In this document: positions 24,581 through 33,170 of the stretch, one piece after another
Layout: every line of letters begins with the position of its first letter
How positions within the stretch are numbered: the stretch's first letter is position 1
Assembly (NCBI RefSeq): GCF_000506985.1
Contig: NZ_KI650985.1
Location: 1 to 38,729 of the forward strand
Origin: Advenella kashmirensis W13003
GTDB taxonomy: Bacteria > Pseudomonadota > Gammaproteobacteria > Burkholderiales > Burkholderiaceae_B
DNA: 38,729 nt
Direction: 5' to 3'
Translations under genes and position numbers: made by a program
The notes under the pieces: model-generated
Told to the model about the DNA's origin: nothing
Seen by the model: the letters and a program-made list of their open reading frames with translations, nothing else
The model's database searches: none

Positions 24581-24739
24581 ATGGTTTGGCATACATTGTT
24601 TTTCTTTTTTCTGGCTCTTGTCTCAGCGTTTTTCGGCTTTAGCGGCGTCCTAACGTGGGGCGCGCTCATTGCACAAATTTTATTCTTCATTTTCTTAGTG
24701 CTAGCCTTATTTACTATATTTATTAGGAAAAAGCGGTGA
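24581..24739 (+). CDS. DUF1328-family small membrane protein
   Basis: This 52-aa protein fits the DUF1328 (YtjA-like) pattern: two membrane helices, with AFFGFSGVLTWGALIAQILF joining FIFLVLALF and a basic end IFIRKKR. These tiny inner-membrane proteins are widespread in proteobacteria and often stress-linked, with no known function. AGGGG lies about 6 nt before ATG 24581. The corresponding gene is absent from the duplicated locus near 5955-6075. Confidence 0.85.
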   Translation: MVWHTLFFFFLALVSAFFGFSGVLTWGALIAQILFFIFLVLALFTIFIRKKR

Positions 24740-24796
24740 AGTCTTATGAGCAAGTTTAATTTAATAAGCTTTTGAAAAAAGTGCGACGAGGAAGCT

Positions 24797-25408
24797 GTGT
24801 TAACTGATCCATTAGTCCTAATACTTTTGTACTTTATCATTCCTCTGTGGCTGGTTGCAGGTTTCGCCGACTGGGTTTGCCATCGAGTAACGCATATCGA
24901 TAGAACATCGGGTCCGCAGGAATCTATTTTTCATCTGTTGCAGTTTTGCCAAGTGGGAATCGCGCTGCTTTCTGGCCTATTTTTGGAAATAAACGCCGGC
25001 GTGATAGCGTTTATCATTATTATGTTTCTCGTCCATGAGGCAACTGCGTTCTGGGATCTTAATTATGCCGTCGATAAACGAAAAATAACGCCTATCGAGC
25101 AAATAGTCCACAGCTTCTTGGAAATGATCCCGCTAATGGCCATTGTTTGTGTAAGTGCGTTACATTGGGGCCAATTTATAGCTCTTTTCGGCTTTGGAGA
25201 AGAAAAAGCGCAATTTTTATGGAGCTGGAAAAATCCTCAACTGCCCGTCGCATATTTCATTTTGCTCTTGGTATCGGTCTTATTGTTTGCTGTTATTCCA
25301 TATTGCGAAGAATTAGTTAGATGCCTTAATGCCAGGTATGGCTGGAGTAGGCCATACCTCCGTCAGGACAAGGATGAAAACGAGTCTAATGCTGCTGACC
25401 GTTTCTAA
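24797..25408 (+). CDS. Polytopic membrane protein of unknown function (203 aa), intact copy
   Basis: GTG 24797 is the start (GAGGA 5 nt upstream), supported by alignment with the truncated copy at 6075. About four to five membrane helices are visible (4-22, 45-75, 105-125, 150-180). Polar motifs sit beside them: GFADWVCHRVTHID, then HLLQF, HEATAFWD with YAVDKR, and EQIVHSFLEM. These His, Asp and Glu positions look fixed in relatives I recall from other proteobacteria and could bind a metal or heme; that is inference. Such proteins are sometimes labelled diguanylate cyclase, but no GGDEF motif is present. The C-terminal tail is charged. Confidence 0.8.
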   Translation: MLTDPLVLILLYFIIPLWLVAGFADWVCHRVTHIDRTSGPQESIFHLLQFCQVGIALLSGLFLEINAGVIAFIIIMFLVHEATAFWDLNYAVDKRKITPIEQIVHSFLEMIPLMAIVCVSALHWGQFIALFGFGEEKAQFLWSWKNPQLPVAYFILLLVSVLLFAVIPYCEELVRCLNARYGWSRPYLRQDKDENESNAADRF

Positions 25409-25429
25409 GGGCTGAGGAGCAGCAATATA

Positions 25430-26002
25430 TTAGCCTCTATTTTGATAATCACGTAGCGCTAACGCTTTTTTAAGCCGTCTTTCCAATAGGAGTAAATGTC
25501 TGTGAGTAAACGCCCTGATCTCGTTGTCTGAGGTTCGATTTTCTGCCTCTTTAAAAATTTGAATCAATTCTATTTGTGCGGAGATCCCTATTTGCTCCAC
25601 GTATCTTTTTTCGTAATGCCCTGTATTCAAGTTTAAAGATTTTAGTTGACTGCTTTGTACCGGTGAGGGCTCAATTGGTGGTGAGAACCCTTTTTCTAAA
25701 GAGACCACAATGATATCTACTATGAGGCTGAGATTCTCATTAACGAGATATTCCGAAAAATCCTTTAAATTATTGCTCACAGCCTTCTGAGGAACGAATC
25801 TACTTGCTTCGATTTCGAAATGTATTATTTCAGCGGCTCTTCTTAAGAATATTTTATCTGAACAACCAACCACGTTTTTTTTCAATAGGCCATCTTGGGA
25901 AGTGGACGCCAAAGTCACACAAAGAGGCTCAGAGGGCATAGCGAGTGGGCCGACAGTGAGTAGAATTATGAAAGCAGAAAAGGTAAAGATTTTCATTTCC
26001 AT
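25430..26002 (-). CDS. DUF4142 domain protein with signal peptide
   Basis: The 190-aa protein begins with a hydrophobic export signal (MEMKIFTFSAFIILLTVGPL, about 1-22) and is probably periplasmic. The rest fits DUF4142, a ferritin-like helical bundle: DKIFLRRAAEIIHFEIEASR, LKDFSEYLVNENL, then YVEQIGISAQIELIQIFKEA and IRAFTHRHLLLLERRLKKAL. GAGG lies just before ATG 26002; the second Met (25996) is also possible. The internal part differs from typical members (PPIEPSPVQSS instead of a short loop). It converges with the 24797 gene and points away from the next small genes' promoters. Confidence 0.75.
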   Translation of the reverse strand: MEMKIFTFSAFIILLTVGPLAMPSEPLCVTLASTSQDGLLKKNVVGCSDKIFLRRAAEIIHFEIEASRFVPQKAVSNNLKDFSEYLVNENLSLIVDIIVVSLEKGFSPPIEPSPVQSSQLKSLNLNTGHYEKRYVEQIGISAQIELIQIFKEAENRTSDNEIRAFTHRHLLLLERRLKKALALRDYQNRG

Positions 26003-26102
26003 ACCGCCTCTACATATAAGAAGAATTATGGCGTTTTAATTTTTGTACAATCTTTCTTTAAATAAACACTGGCCGAACTATTAACAGAAATATTCTAAGA
26101 GA

Positions 26103-26188
26103 TGCAGCTTAGCCGATTGAAGTACAAAACATGCTTGCCGTGATGTCTGAATGTATCAGTTTAAGCCCGCGAAGAGCGGGCATTTTTT
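26103..26188 (+). ncRNA. Candidate small RNA ending in a strong terminator
   Basis: A strong plus-strand intrinsic terminator (26165-26188) has no plus-strand gene in front of it. A TATTCT box (26091-26096) would place a transcript start near 26103 and yield an RNA of about 86 nt. The -35 region is not convincing. The same hairpin might simply serve the convergent minus-strand gene at 26206, although its T-run points the other way. Confidence 0.3.
26165..26188 (+). terminator. Strong intrinsic terminator
   Basis: GCCCGC (26165-26170) and GCGGGC (26176-26181) form a perfect stem with loop GAAGA, followed by ATTTTTT. The polarity is plus strand. Read from the minus strand it is followed only by TTAAAC. 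Confidence 0.8.
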
Positions 26189-26205
26189 GTGAGCATTTAT
26201 TTTTA

Positions 26206-26403
26206 TCAATGCTTGAAATCAGATCGGTCATGGATTGCGGATTCTAACCTTTCCAACCAAGTAGTACGCGAAACTGTATCCTCTCGGTACCAATCTCTGT
26301 GATGCAAGTCTGAAATATTGGATTTCAGCCAATATTCGAATTCAGGACCCTTTTTATTCATAACATTAACATACGGCGTACGACTTTTTAATGATATGGA
26401 CAT
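26206..26403 (-). CDS. Small Trp-rich hypothetical protein (65 aa), intact paralogue of the IS-cut gene
   Basis: No named family. The protein shares the core GPEFEYWLKSNIS with the truncated gene at 107-283, then DWYRED and TTWLERLESA. The N-terminus is basic and the core is rich in aromatic residues, suggesting a small soluble helical protein. AAGGGGAAG precedes ATG 26403. The same strand carries two more small hypotheticals upstream. Confidence 0.65.
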   Translation of the reverse strand: MSISLKSRTPYVNVMNKKGPEFEYWLKSNISDLHHRDWYREDTVSRTTWLERLESAIHDRSDFKH

Positions 26404-26460
26404 GAACTTCCCCTTCTCATAAGAATCGATTAGCTAGAACAATCTTTTGGCCGATGTAAG

Positions 26461-26664
26461 CTACTTAATCCCGGAATGGCCATCGTTCCAGAAACGCAGG
26501 AAATGGAAATCTCCTCGGAACCTTAAAGAATTTATCCTTTTATTTCTTTTTACATCCACCCATACTTTGCCCGTCCAATAGGCCTTGCGTTCTGCGTCAG
26601 AGAACAGTTTAATTGAATATGTCCCCGGCTTTCCGGGTAAAGAGTCATCGACACAATGCCACAT
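26461..26664 (-). CDS. Small hypothetical protein, DUF551-like style (67 aa)
   Basis: The 67-aa protein reads MWHCVDDSLPGKPGTYSIKL, then DAERKAYWTGKVWVDV. The W-x-x-V-D-D-x-L-P-x-x-x-G-x-Y opening and the later A-Y-W-x-G-K-x-W resemble DUF551-type small proteins, but the match is by eye. AGGAG lies 8 nt before ATG 26664, a good start. The C-terminal part is basic and aromatic (RFRGDFHFLRFWND). Confidence 0.6.
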   Translation of the reverse strand: MWHCVDDSLPGKPGTYSIKLFSDAERKAYWTGKVWVDVKRNKRINSLRFRGDFHFLRFWNDGHSGIK

Positions 26665-26908
26665 ATGTATGTCTCCTTATGTTGATTGCTTTTCGTTAGG
26701 TCATCGTGTTCTTAGCCTATACGCAAAAGCACTAGTTTGTCGATTAATAAGTATCTATACATTTCTGCGCTTTGTGGCGAGGCGCGATTTCTGGACCTAA
26801 ATGTTAGTAACTAGACTCTAATCGAGGTGATTCTGTGCCCAATGAATCTTAAGCCGTATAGTTCCAAACTGGATCTTCACTGTAAATAATTCTTTCAATT
26901 CTGCCCCT

Positions 26909-27187
26909 CTAATTTTTGGCTTTCGGTGGGCGCGTTATTTTTTCTTGAGTGGGATATCTGGAGACCGGGGCATAATACCTTGCGTCTTTGGGCATTGGAT
27001 AAGAGAGAATAAACTTTATGGAGCCATCTTCATTATGTATTGTCATTGAGCCGTCCAACGAAAGCATATAACAATGACCGAAATTTAAGACTAGACGACG
27101 GGACTCAGAATGGAAATAGTCTCCTGCCTCTCCTTCCTTTGTAAATTTCCAAAGGTTGTCCTCTTTCAAAAGATGAAATTTATGCAT
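26909..27187 (-). CDS. Small hypothetical protein, DUF2188-like (92 aa)
   Basis: ATG 27187 (GGAG 9 nt upstream) gives 92 aa; an upstream Met at 27223 is less likely. The layout resembles DUF2188: an N-terminal strand pair with LWKFTKEGEAGDYFHSESRR, then a central segment and DGSMTIHNEDGSIKFILSYP near the end. In DUF2188 the last block reads 'V-x-x-H-x-x-D-G-x-I'. A Pro- and Lys-rich tail follows. The assignment is tentative. Confidence 0.5.
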   Translation of the reverse strand: MHKFHLLKEDNLWKFTKEGEAGDYFHSESRRLVLNFGHCYMLSLDGSMTIHNEDGSIKFILSYPMPKDARYYAPVSRYPTQEKITRPPKAKN

Positions 27188-27696
27188 GGTTGATCGCTCC
27201 AAAAAAAATTTAAGGGCCAACAACGGCGTTCTTACAATAGATTTAGCAGTAGTCGCGGCATACGGGCCGGATAGGAAAATAACCCATTGACTTATCCGTA
27301 GGCTAGGAACTATTTCGGGTAATATTTAGACAGAGGTAATGACATTCCATTATATAGCTTACATTCTGTCTTGAGAGCAAACATATCGAATCAATCCATT
27401 TTAAATAAATTAGGTAAGGGTTACGCTCAAATGAGACACTTTTGCGAAGTATTACTCAACCTTAGACGAAAGTTATTAACGCATGATTACGCAAGGTCCG
27501 TATTTACTAACAAGAAAAGCACTATAACGTTTGCGTTTCCACGGTACGTGGCCAATACTGAACCGTAACATTTACTTTTCTATCAAAGAATAAAGGTATC
27601 GTCGATCGGGCGGCGTTCTCTCTTCGATTAGTCTCCAATTACAAAAATGCGAGAGACGAAAAGCAAACTTTGTCTGTATTAATAGGAGTAAGCCAC
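27188..27696 (+). promoter_or_regulatory. Upstream region of glycan cluster B
   Basis: About 500 bp of AT-rich sequence precede the ten-gene operon. A possible promoter is TTGACT (27287-27292) with TATTTC 18 nt later (27311-27316), but it lies almost 400 bp from the first gene. Other frames here (such as 27371-27568) lack a ribosome-binding site and motifs. Confidence 0.3.
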
Positions 27697-28980
27697 ATGC
27701 AAAGAATCGCAATCGTCAGTGAACATGCATCCCCTTTGGCAGCCCTCGGCGGAGTCGATAGTGGAGGCCAAAATCTTTATGTCGCCAATGTCGCACGAGA
27801 ATTGGCTAGGTTGGGCCACCGCATTGATATTTTTACTCGTCTGGATAATCCCGGTCTGCCGCCCGAATTGGCCTGGGATGAGAACGTGCGTATTGTTCAT
27901 GTCCCTGCGGGCCCAGCTCTTTCTATACCCAAGGAGAGTTTACTTCCTTACATGGATGAATTCGGCAAATACATGCTGGAATTTGCCCGTCAGCAAGACC
28001 TTCAATATGACGTCATACATGCCAATTTTTTTATGTCTGCATTGGCCGCGATGCCGTTAGCTCGCAATTGCGATATTCCACTTGCTGTCACGTTCCACGC
28101 GTTAGGTAAAGTCAGGCGTCTACACCAAGCAAATAACGACCTTTTTTCTGATCGTCGTTTCACAATTGAAGAAGACATTGTGCGCATTGCTGACTGTATC
28201 ATCGCAGAATGCCCTCAGGATAAGCATGATTTAATAAATCTCTATAGCGCAGATCCCGCGAAAATTAGAATGGTACCCTGCGGTTATGATCCGTCGGAGC
28301 TGCGTCCCATTGAAAAAAAAACCGCCCGGGAAAGGTTGGGATGGGACGAAAGGGCTTTTCATATTCTCCAACTCGGTCGAATGGTGCCTCGAAAGGGTAT
28401 AGATAATGTGATAAGTGCAGTGGCGCGGTTGCGACGCAACCATAAAGTAGACGCACGCCTCTGCGTTGTGGGAGGCAACTTATCAGATGCAAACTTAGGA
28501 GACGTTGATGAATATGATCGCCTTCAAACATTAGCTCATGATGAAGATATAGAGAGCTTCGTAGATTTTGCAGGTAGCAGAGCAAGGGATCAACTGAGTC
28601 AATATTACAGTGCGAGCGACGTTTTTGTCACCACACCTTGGTACGAACCTTTTGGTATAACACCGCTGGAAGCGATGGCTTGCCACCGACCCGTCATTGG
28701 ATCAGATACCGGAGGCATCAAGTACACCATAGTGGATGGAATAACCGGTTTCCTAGTGCCGCCGAAAGATCCGACAGCTTTAGCCGAAAAACTGGCTGTC
28801 CTCGCAGGGAATCCTGACCACGCAGTGAAGATGGGGCACGCTGGAGCAGCACGCGCACAAGAAATGTTTACCTGGGAGCATGTCAGTTCAGCGCTGTCAG
28901 AAATATTCCAAGCTCTGAATAGCAAAAACAGCACGCTTAATTCCCCGGCAACTTCCTCTCACCTCACATTGGTCAACTGA
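27697..28980 (+). CDS. Family 4 glycosyltransferase (sucrose-phosphate-synthase-like), first gene of glycan cluster B
   Basis: The 427-aa protein is a GT-B retaining enzyme. The N-terminal acceptor domain has IAIVSEHASPLAALGGVDSG followed by GQNLYVANVARELARLGH, typical of sucrose-phosphate synthase and MshA-like GT4 enzymes. The donor domain has LQLGRMVPRKGIDNVI, then EPFGITPLEAMACHRPVIGS with the E-x7-E pair, and GGIKYTIVDGITGFLVPP. Start ATG 27697 has AGGAG 9 nt upstream; an in-frame Met at 27670 is less well placed. It opens an operon of ten close genes. Product and linkage are not predictable. Confidence 0.88.
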   Translation: MQRIAIVSEHASPLAALGGVDSGGQNLYVANVARELARLGHRIDIFTRLDNPGLPPELAWDENVRIVHVPAGPALSIPKESLLPYMDEFGKYMLEFARQQDLQYDVIHANFFMSALAAMPLARNCDIPLAVTFHALGKVRRLHQANNDLFSDRRFTIEEDIVRIADCIIAECPQDKHDLINLYSADPAKIRMVPCGYDPSELRPIEKKTARERLGWDERAFHILQLGRMVPRKGIDNVISAVARLRRNHKVDARLCVVGGNLSDANLGDVDEYDRLQTLAHDEDIESFVDFAGSRARDQLSQYYSASDVFVTTPWYEPFGITPLEAMACHRPVIGSDTGGIKYTIVDGITGFLVPPKDPTALAEKLAVLAGNPDHAVKMGHAGAARAQEMFTWEHVSSALSEIFQALNSKNSTLNSPATSSHLTLVN

Positions 28981-29002
28981 TTCAATATTCATAGGAGCGG
29001 TA

Positions 29003-29737
29003 ATGCACGATTACGATTATGAAAATCTCTCTGGCCGGGTCATTCTTGTCACCGGCGGCGGTCGTGGCCTTGGAGCTGCCATTTGCGAAACCCTATCAAA
29101 AGAAGGGGCGCAAGTAGCCGTTGCCGATATTAACAAGTCGACAGCAAGCCAAGTTGCCGATGAAATTACTTTCGGTGGCCATACTGCAGAAGCCTATGCG
29201 ATGGATGTGGGCGATGAAAGAGATATTATCAAAACGTATGACAATATAATCAATCGATTCGGACATCTGGATGCCATTATAAACAACGCCGGCATCGACG
29301 TCACAGTCGGGATACGAGAAATGAAAGCCTCTGATTGGCACAAGGTCCTGGCTACAAATCTTACAGGACCGTTTCTTGTTTCCAAACATGGATTACCACA
29401 TTTGTGCCCAGGCGGCCATATCATTAACGTCGCTTCTACAGCGGCCCGCCGAGCATGGCCGAACGCAAGTGCATACCATGCCAGCAAATGGGGGCTTATG
29501 GGATTGACACACGCGCTACATTCAGAATTGCGCAGTGAAGGAATAAAAGTCTCGGCCGTGATTGCAGGTGGAATGCGAACGCCTTTTTTGCTGGACAGGT
29601 TCCCTGAACTTGATGCGCAATTATTACAAGACCCTAAAAACGTTGCCCGGACAATAAAGTTCGTATTAACACAACCACCTGAAACTGTCATTCCAGAAGT
29701 GATGGTGCTCCCCATGAAGGAGTCATCATGGCCTTGA
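29003..29737 (+). CDS. Short-chain dehydrogenase/reductase
   Basis: The 244-aa protein is a classical SDR. It has TGGGRGLG (17-24) for NAD(P) binding, NNAG (94-97), and the catalytic Ser145, Tyr158 and Lys162 (YHASK). It probably oxidises or reduces a hydroxyl or keto group on a sugar or its precursor; the position in the operon suggests the former. AGGAG lies 8 nt before ATG 29003. Its end overlaps the phosphatase gene by 10 bp. Confidence 0.9.
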   Translation: MHDYDYENLSGRVILVTGGGRGLGAAICETLSKEGAQVAVADINKSTASQVADEITFGGHTAEAYAMDVGDERDIIKTYDNIINRFGHLDAIINNAGIDVTVGIREMKASDWHKVLATNLTGPFLVSKHGLPHLCPGGHIINVASTAARRAWPNASAYHASKWGLMGLTHALHSELRSEGIKVSAVIAGGMRTPFLLDRFPELDAQLLQDPKNVARTIKFVLTQPPETVIPEVMVLPMKESSWP

Positions 29738-30315
29738 AATCTGCTATCTTTCTGGATAAGGACGGAACATTACTAAAAGATATCCCCTACAACGTGGATC
29801 CTAACAAAATGGAATTCGCGCCCGGCGCGAAAGAAGGACTTGCTCGGATAGCTCAGCTGGCTTTACCGATTTTTGTAATCACAAATCAGCCAGGAATTGC
29901 ATTAGAAAAATTCTGTCTCGACGACATTGAGGATATGGAGACCAAACTAAGGCAAATGTTTTTGGAAGCAGGAGCCGAGCTAGCGGGTCTTTATTTCTGT
30001 CCCCATCATCCAGATGGTTCCTTGCTACAGTACACGTGCGAGTGCATGTGTCGCAAGCCTGAGCCTGGCTTGCTGCTGGAAGCGGCAAAGCAGCATGATA
30101 TTGCTTTGAGCGAATCCTGGTTCATTGGGGATATTCTCAACGACATCGAAGCCGGCAGAAGGGCGGGGTGCCGAACGATACTCATTGATAACGGCAACGA
30201 GACAGAGTGGGTTTTAAATGCGCTGAGGACTCCCCATTACCGAGCTCGTGATATGGAGATAGCTAGCCGCATTCTGGTAGACGAATGTCAAATGCTTGAC
30301 GAGGCCTACTCATGA
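29728..30315 (+). CDS. HAD-IIIA phosphatase, GmhB-like
   Basis: The 195-aa protein has the HAD nucleophile motif FLDKDGTLL (D10, D12), the TNQPGIAL motif II, and GDILNDIEAGRRAG with the metal-binding acidic pair. The zinc-binding insert CPHHPDG followed by C.CM.CRKPEPG is diagnostic of the histidinol-phosphate / D,D-heptose 1,7-bisphosphate phosphatase group. It may dephosphorylate a sugar bisphosphate. It overlaps the SDR upstream and the GT9 downstream (ATGA). With two GT9 enzymes in the operon, a heptose or related sugar is possible, although no heptose isomerase, kinase or epimerase is in the window. Confidence 0.88.
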   Translation: MALKSAIFLDKDGTLLKDIPYNVDPNKMEFAPGAKEGLARIAQLALPIFVITNQPGIALEKFCLDDIEDMETKLRQMFLEAGAELAGLYFCPHHPDGSLLQYTCECMCRKPEPGLLLEAAKQHDIALSESWFIGDILNDIEAGRRAGCRTILIDNGNETEWVLNALRTPHYRARDMEIASRILVDECQMLDEAYS

Positions 30316-31415
30316 GACCGACAACTCGCTGGGATCAGGCAAAAAACATACTTTGCATTCGCTTGGATAATATGGGCGACGTGCTGATGACAACCCCCGC
30401 CATGATGGCTCTAAAGTCGGCAGGAACGAGTAGACGTATAACCCTCTTAGCTTCACCCTCCGGGGCTGCATTAAGTCCGTACCTTAATTTCCTAGAAAAA
30501 ACAATTACTTACGATGCACCGTGGGTGAAGAATGATAAGAATGATCCGTCTGCCGACGAAAGCATTTTAAGCCAATTGCGACAAGAAAAATTCGATGCTG
30601 CAGTTATTTTTACTGTGTATAGCCAGAGTCCTTTACCCGCAGCCTTACTGTGTCGAATGGCTGGTATCCCTTTGGTACTAGCGCATTGCCGAGAAAATCC
30701 GTACCAGTTGCTATCTGACTGGATCCCCGAGTCCGAGCCCGAATCCATCACGCGCCATGAATCCCAGCGTCAGCTGGATCTTGTAAAGCACGTCCAAGCG
30801 TATTCAGCAGACCCAAGATTAGTTTTCAAGACAAAAGCCATTGATCGAGTCCGCCTATACGAGAAGCTCAATGCCAGCCATATACGACAAGACGTGCCGT
30901 GGATAGTGGCTCACTGTGGTGCAACCGCGGCATCGCGTCGTTATCCAGTTGAGCATTATATAGAGGCCATGAGATTGTTGGGCGGCCGGGCCGGGCAGAT
31001 CATTTTGACAGGAGATGCCTCGGAGCAGGAGCTGACCAGACAGATCATCCAAAAATGCGCAACTCATGCCCCCCTCTTTGATTTTGCCGGGCGGCTTGCG
31101 TTAGGTGAGTTTGCCTGTCTGATTGAGAACGCATCGCTCCTGCTTTCGAACAATACGGGTCCTGTCCACATCGCTGCTGCGGTCGGTACACCGATAGTCG
31201 ATCTTTACGCCTTGACCAATCCCCAGCATACGCCCTGGATGGTACCAAACCGTGTGCTTTCTCACGATGTGCCGTGTAAGAATTGTTATCGCAGCGTCTG
31301 CCCTGAAAAACATCACAATTGTCTGCGTTTGGTAACCCCGAAAAGTGTGCGCGACGCAGTGATGGATCTGCTGACCCGCACGAAAGGTCCGATTGATCTG
31401 CGGGCAGCTGGTTGA
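30312..31415 (+). CDS. Family 9 glycosyltransferase (heptosyltransferase-like)
   Basis: The 367-aa GT-B protein matches GT9/WaaF-type enzymes: ILCIRLDNMGDVLMTTPAMM at the N-terminus, VAHCGATAASRRYPVEHYIE, TGDASEQEL, and LLLSNNTGPVHIAAAVGTPI for ADP-sugar binding. A C-terminal Cys cluster (CKNCYRSVCP, then C in HHNCL) is typical of the family. Family members use ADP-heptose. Whether this one does is unknown. It is coupled to the HAD gene by ATGA. Confidence 0.88.
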   Translation: MRPTTRWDQAKNILCIRLDNMGDVLMTTPAMMALKSAGTSRRITLLASPSGAALSPYLNFLEKTITYDAPWVKNDKNDPSADESILSQLRQEKFDAAVIFTVYSQSPLPAALLCRMAGIPLVLAHCRENPYQLLSDWIPESEPESITRHESQRQLDLVKHVQAYSADPRLVFKTKAIDRVRLYEKLNASHIRQDVPWIVAHCGATAASRRYPVEHYIEAMRLLGGRAGQIILTGDASEQELTRQIIQKCATHAPLFDFAGRLALGEFACLIENASLLLSNNTGPVHIAAAVGTPIVDLYALTNPQHTPWMVPNRVLSHDVPCKNCYRSVCPEKHHNCLRLVTPKSVRDAVMDLLTRTKGPIDLRAAG

Positions 31416-31433
31416 ATTGAAGGAGAATTGCGA

Positions 31434-33170
31434 ATGCTAACCTTAGGTATAAATGCAACATTTCACGATTGTTCCGCTTCGATAGTACGGGACGGCATTG
31501 TTCTGGCCGCAGTGGAAGAGGAGCGTTTTACACGCATTAAACACGGTAAGCGTCCGGTTCCTTTCTCCACCTGGCAGCTTCCTTATTACGCCATTGACTA
31601 TTGTCTCGAGAAAGCCGGATGCGATCTCTCAGAAGTTGACCATATTGTATATGGATTTGATCCAGCTCTCATAAAGGAAGAAATTGCGCCTGCAGGGCAT
31701 ATTGAACTTCCGCTTGAACCGTCTGCGGAATGGGACGGTCCGGGTTCTCCTTGGGGCGGTCTGTTCCTATCCTATATTCTGAACGCTCCGCGACAGCTCA
31801 TTGACGGGGTTCCGTTACATTTGCAGAAGCGTTTTCGCTCCGATACCTTACAGCATATTCTTGACCGCTGGCAGTTCCTTGAACATCATTTGTGCCACGA
31901 AGCCAGTGCTTTTTTGGCGTCGCCCTATGAAGAGACAGCCGTTCTAACAATGGACGGCCGCGGTGAACGGACCACAACCAGTTATGGACATTTCGCCAAC
32001 GGCAAATATAAACGCTTGAAACAGATATTCCTGCCCCATTCGCTTGGGCTGTTGTACGAGGAAGTGACGAGCTATCTTGGATTTCTTCATTCTTCAGACG
32101 AATATAAGGTGATGGCTCTTGCATCTTATGGAGAACCAGTGTTCCTGGACGAATTTCGAGACATCCTTCGATACGATGGAGAAGGAGGCTATACGCTTCA
32201 CCCGATTCGACTGGAGGAAAGATTCGGACCACCGCGGGTGCGCGGGGATGAGTTTATACCCGCCCACATGAATATTGCACATTCTCTACAAAAGGTTCTT
32301 GAGGAGACGGTGTTGAGCATGGCCGATTGGCTCCATCGCCAAACTGGATCCACTAACCTGTGCATGGCAGGAGGCGTAGCACTTAACTGCGTGCTCAATT
32401 CTCATTTGGCAGTACACAGTTCCTTTGACAATGTGTGGGTACAGCCCGCAGCAGGTGACGCGGGTACTTCATTGGGCGCAGCGTTACTGATGAATGTGCA
32501 ACACCACCAGGGGAAGCAGGATGCACAATGGGTGATGAACCACGCTTACCTTGGGCCCGATTATAACGACGCGGAAATTGAGCGATTTCTCACGCGTTCC
32601 GGTGTAAAGCATCAAAAATTGGAGAATGTCGCTCATACAGCAGCCCAGTGGCTTGCAGACGAGAAAGTGATAGGCTGGTTTCAAGGGCCCATGGAATTTG
32701 GGCCCCGCGCACTGGGCGCTCGTTCCATTCTAGCGTCCCCGCGCAATAGTGACATGCAATCGCGTCTCAACGAACTCAAAGATCGTGAGGATTTTCGGCC
32801 CGTCGCTCCTGTGGTCCTTGCTGAGCGTGCCCATGAATGGTTCGATAGTCAGGGAAAAGAAAAGATCGAGGCACCTTTCATGCTTTTTGTGTTTGATGTG
32901 CTGCCCGGTAAGGCTGATCTTATCCCGGCAGTGCGTCACACTGACGGGACCGCCCGCGTACAGACCGTTAGCGCACAGCAAAACCCCTTACTACATAACT
33001 TGCTGACCCACTTTGAGACGTGCACCGGTGTGCCTGTCCTCGTAAATACCTCGTTTAATACCCGAGGAGAGCCGGTAGTGTGTAGTCCTAGAGACGCATT
33101 GGAATCATTCTGGACTTCACCCTTGGACGCCCTGTTCATTGGGAGTTATTTGGTTGAGAAAGCGTCATGA
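31434..33170 (+). CDS. Carbamoyltransferase, NodU/CmcH family
   Basis: The 578-aa enzyme transfers a carbamoyl group from carbamoyl phosphate, through a carbamoyl-adenylate, to a hydroxyl on a sugar or natural product. The N-terminal ASKHA/Kae1-like domain has GINATFHDCSASIV, EEERFTRIKHG, then EHHLCHEASAFLASPYEE and MAGGVALNCVLN. The C-terminal domain has GPMEFGPRALGARSILASPR, FRPVAPVV and NTSFNTRGEPVV. Length agrees with NodU (about 560-570). ATG 31434 has AGGAG 8 nt upstream; TTG 31428 would add two residues. It ends by ATGA overlap with the GT2. NodU carbamoylates Nod factor, hence the interest beside the NodS-like domain in cluster A. Confidence 0.92.
   Translation: MLTLGINATFHDCSASIVRDGIVLAAVEEERFTRIKHGKRPVPFSTWQLPYYAIDYCLEKAGCDLSEVDHIVYGFDPALIKEEIAPAGHIELPLEPSAEWDGPGSPWGGLFLSYILNAPRQLIDGVPLHLQKRFRSDTLQHILDRWQFLEHHLCHEASAFLASPYEETAVLTMDGRGERTTTSYGHFANGKYKRLKQIFLPHSLGLLYEEVTSYLGFLHSSDEYKVMALASYGEPVFLDEFRDILRYDGEGGYTLHPIRLEERFGPPRVRGDEFIPAHMNIAHSLQKVLEETVLSMADWLHRQTGSTNLCMAGGVALNCVLNSHLAVHSSFDNVWVQPAAGDAGTSLGAALLMNVQHHQGKQDAQWVMNHAYLGPDYNDAEIERFLTRSGVKHQKLENVAHTAAQWLADEKVIGWFQGPMEFGPRALGARSILASPRNSDMQSRLNELKDREDFRPVAPVVLAERAHEWFDSQGKEKIEAPFMLFVFDVLPGKADLIPAVRHTDGTARVQTVSAQQNPLLHNLLTHFETCTGVPVLVNTSFNTRGEPVVCSPRDALESFWTSPLDALFIGSYLVEKAS

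Noticed and set aside
24797-25408. Diguanylate cyclase function for the 203-aa membrane protein
   Set aside because: Relatives sometimes carry that label, but no GGDEF or related active-site motif is present.
27371-27568. 65-codon plus-strand frame upstream of cluster B
   Set aside because: No ribosome-binding site and no recognisable composition or motif; likely chance in an AT-rich control region.
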